The notes beneath the pieces were generated by a model, which was given only the letters and a program-made list of their open reading frames with translations, was not told the DNA's origin and searched no databases. Positions 14,197 through 17,409 of a stretch of 17,409 bases of DNA are shown piece by piece. Numbering within the stretch: the stretch's first letter is position 1; each line of letters begins with the position of its first letter. Location: the NCBI GenBank assembly GCA_047973085.1, contig JBKEBI010000016.1, positions 1 to 17,409 of the forward strand, given 5' to 3'. The stretch is from JBKEDG01 sp047973085. GTDB lineage: Bacteria > Bacillota_I > Bacilli_A > JBKEDG01. The position numbers were made by a program, and so were the translations under genes.

Positions 14197-14950
14197 ATAA
14201 TTTAAATTCCATATTATTAAAATTTTCTAAATACTTTATCACTTCTACTTCCAAACTATTATCATAATCTTTTAGAAGTTTTTCAGTTTTTATTGCATCT
14301 TCTTCACTAAGGTGTTTATCTAAATAAGGAAATAAAACATTATCTTCCTTATAGATATGATTTTCTAACATTTCACAAAATTGATCAATATAGTCTTTTG
14401 CTTCTTCATCAGTCTTAGAGTTTAAAATTCCTCTTCTCAAATTACGACCCAAATCATGCTCCTCGTACATAGCTTCAACAATTTCTTTACCTCTAAAAAG
14501 TACAAATAATAAATCTTCTTCTTTTTGATGATGAAATTGATCAGCATACAAAGATAAATAATTAGACACTGTAGAAATATCTTCTGCATAATTATTTAAA
14601 AAATCGTCTTTAGTTGAAATATATTTAAGAATATATATCAATTCTTTAATGTAATTATGTTCATTGATAAGAGTGTCAACAAGTACAGAAAACTTAGAGC
14701 TATGTGCAACAGCTGTAAATTTTGGCATTTCTTCTGTTTTACCTTCTGCTAATTTATCCATATGTTCATACATTAGTACTTGATCTTCTTTTGAAAAATT
14801 ATGGTATTCCAAAATATCTTTTAACAAACAACTTTTTACACTACATTTCATACAATCAACATCATTAAGTAATAAAAATTTTTGTACTTGGGGATATTTT
14901 TCAATTATTTCATTAATTGATACATCACGCTTAAGCATCAATTTCTCCAT
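14195..14950 (-). CDS. DUF1858-hemerythrin protein, RIC/ScdA-like
   Basis: 251 residues. Residues 9-66 match the DUF1858 pattern, a small helical domain with a cysteine cluster (C33, C36, C41, in VDCMKCSVKSC). Residues about 85-240 form a hemerythrin-like four-helix bundle with the HHE ligand set: H98 (NEHNY), H140/H141 with E144/E145 (FHHQKEED), H165 (EEHDLG) and H198/E202 (NHIYKED). Such proteins bind a di-iron centre. Relatives (ScdA, YtfE, NorA) repair iron-sulfur clusters or respond to nitric oxide and oxygen. The 20-base overlap with the upstream cysteine-rich gene implies translational coupling and a shared job. The start at 14950 lies inside that gene. Family and ligands are seen; the repair role is inferred. 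Confidence 0.88.
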   Translation of the reverse strand: MEKLMLKRDVSINEIIEKYPQVQKFLLLNDVDCMKCSVKSCLLKDILEYHNFSKEDQVLMYEHMDKLAEGKTEEMPKFTAVAHSSKFSVLVDTLINEHNYIKELIYILKYISTKDDFLNNYAEDISTVSNYLSLYADQFHHQKEEDLLFVLFRGKEIVEAMYEEHDLGRNLRRGILNSKTDEEAKDYIDQFCEMLENHIYKEDNVLFPYLDKHLSEEDAIKTEKLLKDYDNSLEVEVIKYLENFNNMEFKL

Positions 14951-15302
14951 TTAACTTAATAACTATTTCTTTTAACTCAATGTTTTTACCAGAATTTTCA
15001 AGTGCTTGCTTTGCAGCAAAAGCAATCCCCATACAACAAGGCACTTCCATTCTAGTAACTGTAATACTTTTAATATCATTGTTTGAAATAAGAGCAGTTA
15101 ATTTTTCTGTATAATCTACACCATCAAGTTTAGGACATCCTATTACTGTAGTTTTTCCATCAATAAAATCTTGGTGAAAGTTGGCATATGCAAAAGCACA
15201 GCAGTCAGCTGCTATTAATAAATCTTTTCCATCAAGTGATTCATGATTTTCACTAATTAACTTTATTTGTATTGGCCATTGGCTTAATTTTGATTCATTC
15301 AT
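14931..15302 (-). CDS. stand-alone C-terminal domain of an iron-sulfur ferredoxin-type protein
   Basis: 123 residues with SKLSQWPIQIKLI (4-16), DLLIAADCCAFAYANFHQDF (27-46), VIGCPKLDGVDYTEKL (53-68) and SITVTRMEVPCCMGI (79-93). From memory, this block is the C-terminal half of clostridial 'ferredoxin' proteins of about 200 residues whose N-terminus carries CxxCxxC clusters. Here the ferredoxin half is missing. Cysteines 34, 35, 56, 89 and 90 remain. The open frame continues upstream to 15428, but those codons cross the promoter and encode nothing ferredoxin-like. The ATG at 15302 has AAGGAGATG upstream. It is the first gene of the operon with the hemerythrin protein. It probably acts in redox or iron-sulfur handling, with no direct evidence for the reaction. 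Confidence 0.8.
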   Translation of the reverse strand: MNESKLSQWPIQIKLISENHESLDGKDLLIAADCCAFAYANFHQDFIDGKTTVIGCPKLDGVDYTEKLTALISNNDIKSITVTRMEVPCCMGIAFAAKQALENSGKNIELKEIVIKLNGEIDA

Positions 15303-15322
15303 ATTATCATCTCCTTGTAAAT

Positions 15323-15331
15323 ATTGTATCA
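15323..15331 (-). promoter_or_regulatory. extended -10 of the redox operon
   Basis: TGATACAAT on the - strand (15331-15323), with the predicted start about 15316. The element overlaps TTGTGATACA, which recurs in the + orientation at 15502. An AAACGTTT palindrome lies at 15347-15354, where a -35 would be. Confidence 0.5.
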
Positions 15332-15483
15332 CAAACAAATAAATATAAACGTTTCCTAAGCAACAAAATAATTTTTTATATTCATAGTTTAAATCAAAAG
15401 TAATAAATATACCTCTTTTTATCTTCAAGTAAAATATTTAATTATGTCAGCATTTTAAAAATAATTATATAATCGTTTTAAAG

Positions 15484-15543
15484 ACAAAAGAATTTTTAAT
15501 GTTGTGATACACAATACTACAAAAAATCTTTTGTTAATATCTC
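15484..15543. repeat. long imperfect inverted repeat with inner palindrome
   Basis: ACAAAAGA (15484-15491) pairs with TCTTTTGT (15536-15543), extended by TTTTT/AAAAA after one mismatch. Nested in the middle is a perfect palindrome TTGTG-ATA-CACAA (15502-15514). It sits upstream of the -10 of the + S-component gene and has no terminal T run, so it may be an operator region. It may instead be a hairpin in a longer leader starting from a TATAAT at 15468-15473. Confidence 0.4.
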
Positions 15544-15548
15544 TCCTA

Positions 15549-15557
15549 TGATATAAT
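15549..15557 (+). promoter_or_regulatory. extended -10 of the S-component gene (+)
   Basis: TGATATAAT, a perfect extended -10. Weak -35 candidates (TTTTGT/TTGTTA) sit 15-17 bases upstream within the inverted repeat. The predicted start is about 15564, leaving a leader of about 16 bases. Confidence 0.6.
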
Positions 15558-15579
15558 ATGTTTGGAAGAAGGTGAGTTA

Positions 15580-16056
15580 ATGAAAACAAACGAAATAGTA
15601 AGAACTGGAATTTTAACTGCAATTGTATTTGTATCAATGTCACTTCTACATGTAAATATTTTCAATAGTTCTCTTCATTTAGGATCATTAGTTATAGTAA
15701 TAATGAGTTTAACATTCAAAAGGAAAGAGGCTGCATTTGCATCAAGTGTTGGTGCAACATTATTTGATATTTTTTCAGGTTATCTTATATATGCTCCATT
15801 TACTTTTGTTGCAAGATTACTACTTAGTCTAATTGTTAGTTATTCAAAAGATAAGAAAATTTATCTTCAAGTAGTTTATGCTTTAGTTGGTGGAGTAATT
15901 GTAATCATCATATATTTCATTTCATATTTATTAATAATTGGAGGGCTAGAGACTTCTCTATATGCATCAATTCCAGATGTGATTCAATTAATTTTAACTA
16001 TACTTGGAGTATTTATTGCAATACCATTAAAAAAACTTGTAGAAAAAAAGCTGTAG
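15580..16056 (+). CDS. ECF transporter S component, substrate unknown
   Basis: 158 residues, five or six hydrophobic helices. Signature features of the small-molecule-binding S components of ECF vitamin importers are visible. These are an N-terminal MKTNEIVRTGILTAIVFV that can contact the shared T subunit, HLGSLVIVIMSL (about 39-50), and FASSVGATLFDIFSGYLIYAPFTFVARLL (about 60-88), the conserved small-residue/Asp/aromatic stretch. It resembles the family that includes pyridoxine/hydroxymethylpyrimidine-type S components, but the ligand is uncertain. No EcfA/EcfT genes are nearby, as expected for solitary S components that borrow a shared module. The ATG at 15580 has AAGGTGAG 4 bases upstream. 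An in-frame TTG at 15562 lacks a ribosome site and would begin at or before the transcript start. Confidence 0.82.
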   Translation: MKTNEIVRTGILTAIVFVSMSLLHVNIFNSSLHLGSLVIVIMSLTFKRKEAAFASSVGATLFDIFSGYLIYAPFTFVARLLLSLIVSYSKDKKIYLQVVYALVGGVIVIIIYFISYLLIIGGLETSLYASIPDVIQLILTILGVFIAIPLKKLVEKKL

Positions 16057-16081
16057 TAAGATGTACATCATCTCACTACAG
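16051..16081. terminator. bidirectional terminator between S component (+) and desulfidase (-)
   Basis: CTGTAGT (16051-16057) pairs with ACTACAG (16075-16081). After one mismatch, AGATG/CATCT pair around loop TACAT. A7 on the left and T6 on the right give T runs on both strands. The TAG of the + gene (16054-16056) is in the stem. Confidence 0.85.
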
Positions 16082-16085
16082 TTTT

Positions 16086-16544
16086 TTAATCCAATTCAAT
16101 AAACTCAATTTCTAAATTTTCCTTTTTTAATCTTTTCATTAAAATTTCATTAAACTTTCCTATACCTTTATCAGTATAAAATCCTCCTTGATTTTTATAA
16201 CAAGTAACTTCTATTCCACATGATGGAGAGCCTTTTATACCAATAATATTTTTTATTTTGCATCCATTTTCCAAATAATTTTTTATCTCATTTATTAGCT
16301 TATCGCAATAAACTTCACACCAATCAACATATTTTAAATCACTATCAAGTTCATTTTTCCCAACACCTTCACGATTTAGACCAAATACGTTATACTCTGG
16401 ACATTCCATTTGTATGAATGAAGTATCTTGTATTTTAAAAAGTATTTTCATAAATATATCTTGATTTCTTGCCTCATTTTTAACTACACAATTTTGATTT
16501 AAAAAACAGTGAGGAATTAATACAATCTCTTTATTTCTATTCAT
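16086..16544 (-). CDS. TudS-related putative desulfidase (CD3072-type)
   Basis: 152 residues. It keeps the cysteine motifs of the DUF523/TudS group, in which an iron-sulfur cluster removes sulfur from 2-thiouracil. They are PHCFLNQNC (Cys13, Cys19), MECPEYNVFGLNREG (Cys48) and GIKGSPSCGIE (Cys109), the last matching the hallmark SPSCG. It is shorter and diverged from TudS, and resembles, from memory, the group named after C. difficile CD3072. The ATG at 16544 overlaps the TAG of the upstream S-component gene (ATGAATAG), so the two are translationally coupled. The frame could begin one codon earlier at TTG. Desulfuration of an imported thio-compound is an inference from family and neighbour. 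Confidence 0.78.
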   Translation of the reverse strand: MNRNKEIVLIPHCFLNQNCVVKNEARNQDIFMKILFKIQDTSFIQMECPEYNVFGLNREGVGKNELDSDLKYVDWCEVYCDKLINEIKNYLENGCKIKNIIGIKGSPSCGIEVTCYKNQGGFYTDKGIGKFNEILMKRLKKENLEIEFIELD

Positions 16545-17079
16545 CAAAAACTCTTTTAGTTTTCAAATAGATTAATACTGCAATCAGTGCAGTGAGTACT
16601 TTATCAATTAAATTAGATAAAACCTTTGTAGAATAAACAGAAAGTGCAAAATTATCAACAAGTTTATTAATGTATACTTTCATAATATCTGTTGCGTTAA
16701 AATCAAGTCCACCATAAATTAACAAGCTAATTGGTGTTCCTATCATAGGTGCAACAAAAGCCAAAATAATTCCTACAATAAACCCAGTTATATAATTAAC
16801 TCCATACTTTTTAAAAATTAGTCCAGAAATAACTCCTACAACAATATTAACAATACCAAACGCAACAGAGGCAGCACTTCCAGTTGTAATTGCTATTACC
16901 ACATTAGTAATAAACCCTACTATTGCTGCAGCAAGTGGACCAAAAAGTGCAACTATATAAACCGTACCTAACGTATCTAAGTATAAAAAAGGAATCTTCA
17001 AATATGAAACAACTGTTCCAAGCACTACATTTATGGCAATCCCTAAAGCCATCATTACTAATTTTTTTGTATCTTTCAT
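16537..17079 (-). CDS. ECF transporter S component (CD3073-type)
   Basis: 180 residues with about six hydrophobic helices. Typical S-component features: an N-terminal KKLVMMALGIAINVVLGTVVSY, PFLYLDTLGTVYIVALFGPLAAAIVGFITNVV (about 30-62), and a Gly/Ala-rich ALGI-type coupling region. It resembles, from memory, the C. difficile CD3073 group, whose gene also neighbours a TudS-like gene. That the same two families occur as a coupled pair here supports a joint role. ATG 17079 with GGGAG 9 bases upstream is preferred over TTG 17085. The substrate is unknown; a sulfur-containing base or cofactor precursor is the obvious guess given the partner. It is preceded by a 160-base structured leader. Confidence 0.82.
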   Translation of the reverse strand: MKDTKKLVMMALGIAINVVLGTVVSYLKIPFLYLDTLGTVYIVALFGPLAAAIVGFITNVVIAITTGSAASVAFGIVNIVVGVISGLIFKKYGVNYITGFIVGIILAFVAPMIGTPISLLIYGGLDFNATDIMKVYINKLVDNFALSVYSTKVLSNLIDKVLTALIAVLIYLKTKRVFDE

Positions 17080-17129
17080 TATCAATATCTCCCATCTAAA
17101 ATATTTACTCTTAACACGAAATATTAATC

Positions 17130-17143
17130 AATAGTTCACTATT
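17130..17143 (-). promoter_or_regulatory. leader hairpin competing with the outer helix
   Basis: AATAGT/ACTATT flank two bases (or a TGAA-type tetraloop on the - strand). Its right arm on + (17138-17143) is shared with the outer part of the long leader helix (17139-17152), so the two structures exclude each other in part. Confidence 0.45.
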
Positions 17144-17234
17144 AAAAGTAGGCACAAAACTTGTGCATTTAAAACTATTTCATTTAAAATATCAATATAC
17201 TTTGTATTTCATAAATGCACCTACTTTCTAATAA
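17139..17234 (-). ncRNA. structured 5' leader element, candidate riboswitch or MITE
   Basis: A long helix closes the element. Bases 17220-17234 pair with 17139-17152 in 14 pairs with one bulged base. Inside, 17163-17170 pairs with 17213-17220 (GTGCATTT/AAATGCAC). A competing hairpin GCACAA/TTGTGC (17152-17166) uses the same bases. The middle contains ATAC/GTAT and a possible 6-codon leader peptide (AGGTG, then ATG at 17210-17208 on the - strand, stop TGA). I cannot match it to a known riboswitch class. A short inverted-repeat insertion would also look like this. Confidence 0.5.
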
Positions 17235-17246
17235 ATTTACAAATTT

Positions 17247-17255
17247 ATTATAACA
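17247..17255 (-). promoter_or_regulatory. extended -10 of the S component-desulfidase operon
   Basis: TGTTATAAT on the - strand (17255-17247), with a poor -35. The predicted start near 17240 places the whole structured element inside the leader. Confidence 0.55.
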
Positions 17256-17260
17256 TAATA

Positions 17261-17291
17261 AAAGTACATAATCTTTTAAATTATGTACTTT
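17261..17291 (-). terminator. terminator of whatever lies to the right
   Basis: AAAGTACATAAT (17261-17272) and ATTATGTACTTT (17280-17291) form a perfect 12-base stem with a 7-base loop. On the - strand it is followed by TTTTATT. It must serve a transcript entering from beyond or near the window edge. Confidence 0.7.
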
Positions 17292-17382
17292 CAGACTGTA
17301 GACAAAAAGTATTGCTATTTATCCTATGTGGATGAATTCCAATGCTTTTGTTATATTTATATGCATATTTCACTAATATTGC
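17281..17382 (-). pseudogene. possible gene remnant before the right-edge terminator
   Basis: An open stretch of 33 codons on the - strand ends with TAA (17283-17281) inside the terminator arm, as real genes here do. It reads VKYAYKYNKSIGIHPHRI in its middle, faintly like helix-turn-helix stretches of transposases. It is bounded upstream by an in-frame TAG (17385-17383) and has no convincing start. It could be a decayed gene end or chance. The remaining bases to 17409 show nothing I can name. Confidence 0.2.
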
Positions 17383-17409
17383 CTATATGCTCACTATATC
17401 TACAGTATT

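Noticed and set aside
15303..15428. N-terminal 42-codon extension of the ferredoxin-tail gene
   Set aside because: It covers the promoter and the AAGGAG site and encodes no ferredoxin or other recognisable sequence. The ATG at 15302 is well supported.
17139..17234. TPP, FMN, preQ1 or purine riboswitch in the leader
   Set aside because: None of the conserved cores I know for these classes is present, so the element is reported only as unassigned.
1..17409. UGA read as Trp
   Set aside because: All Trp residues in conserved positions are TGG and no gene needs an in-frame TGA to be whole. Lack of TGA stops alone does not show reassignment.
1..17409. CRISPR array, tRNA, rRNA, phage or intact insertion sequence
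   Set aside because: No regularly spaced repeats, cloverleaf-like segments, rRNA-like blocks, integrase or full transposase reading frames were seen.

Overview
This is a strongly AT-rich stretch of a bacterial chromosome. Several traits point to a low-GC Gram-positive (Bacillota), probably an anaerobe or fermenter of the Clostridia/Erysipelotrichia kind: AGGAGG-type ribosome binding sites almost everywhere, short operons, peptide and amino-acid uptake, energy-coupling factor (ECF) S components, and a redox pair of a hemerythrin protein and a cysteine-rich protein. The species cannot be fixed from the sequence. I count 20 genes supported by start, ribosome site and family or context. I see no rRNA, tRNA, CRISPR array, phage module or intact insertion sequence.

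Layout from left to right. sstT, a Na+/Ser-Thr symporter (+), has its own promoter and an inverted repeat at the predicted transcript start. Facing it is a two-gene unit (-), a WecG/TagA-type glycosyltransferase followed by an ArsR-type repressor. After a 304-base gap comes a five-gene Opp/Dpp peptide ABC transporter operon (-, order A-B-C-D-F) with a hairpin between the binding-protein gene and the permeases. A small two-helix membrane protein (+) diverges from it. Next is a (-) unit of a large U32 'peptidase' (RlhA-like) and a GAF-domain free-methionine sulfoxide reductase. Just upstream of that unit lies a 39-residue single-helix membrane protein gene with its own promoter, ribosome site and terminator. 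Then follow an RluA-type pseudouridine synthase (-), an EamA drug/metabolite exporter (+), a small membrane PH-like protein (-), and an operon (-) joining a cysteine-rich redox protein to a DUF1858-hemerythrin protein. The right end carries one ECF S component (+) and, facing it, an operon (-) of a second S component and a TudS-related putative desulfidase, preceded by a structured leader.

Common threads. Most genes concern uptake of peptides, amino acids and small cofactors, or handling of oxidised or iron-sulfur targets. Convergent gene pairs are packed so that their stop codons lie in or beside shared bidirectional terminators. Many promoters have an extended -10 (TGnTATAAT) and a poor -35. 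All 20 genes stop with TAA (12) or TAG (8), and none with TGA, although Trp is encoded by TGG. The places most worth a second look are the leader and gene pair at the right end (16086-17240), the 39-residue gene at 11678-11797, and the lone ferredoxin-tail protein paired with a hemerythrin at 14195-15302.
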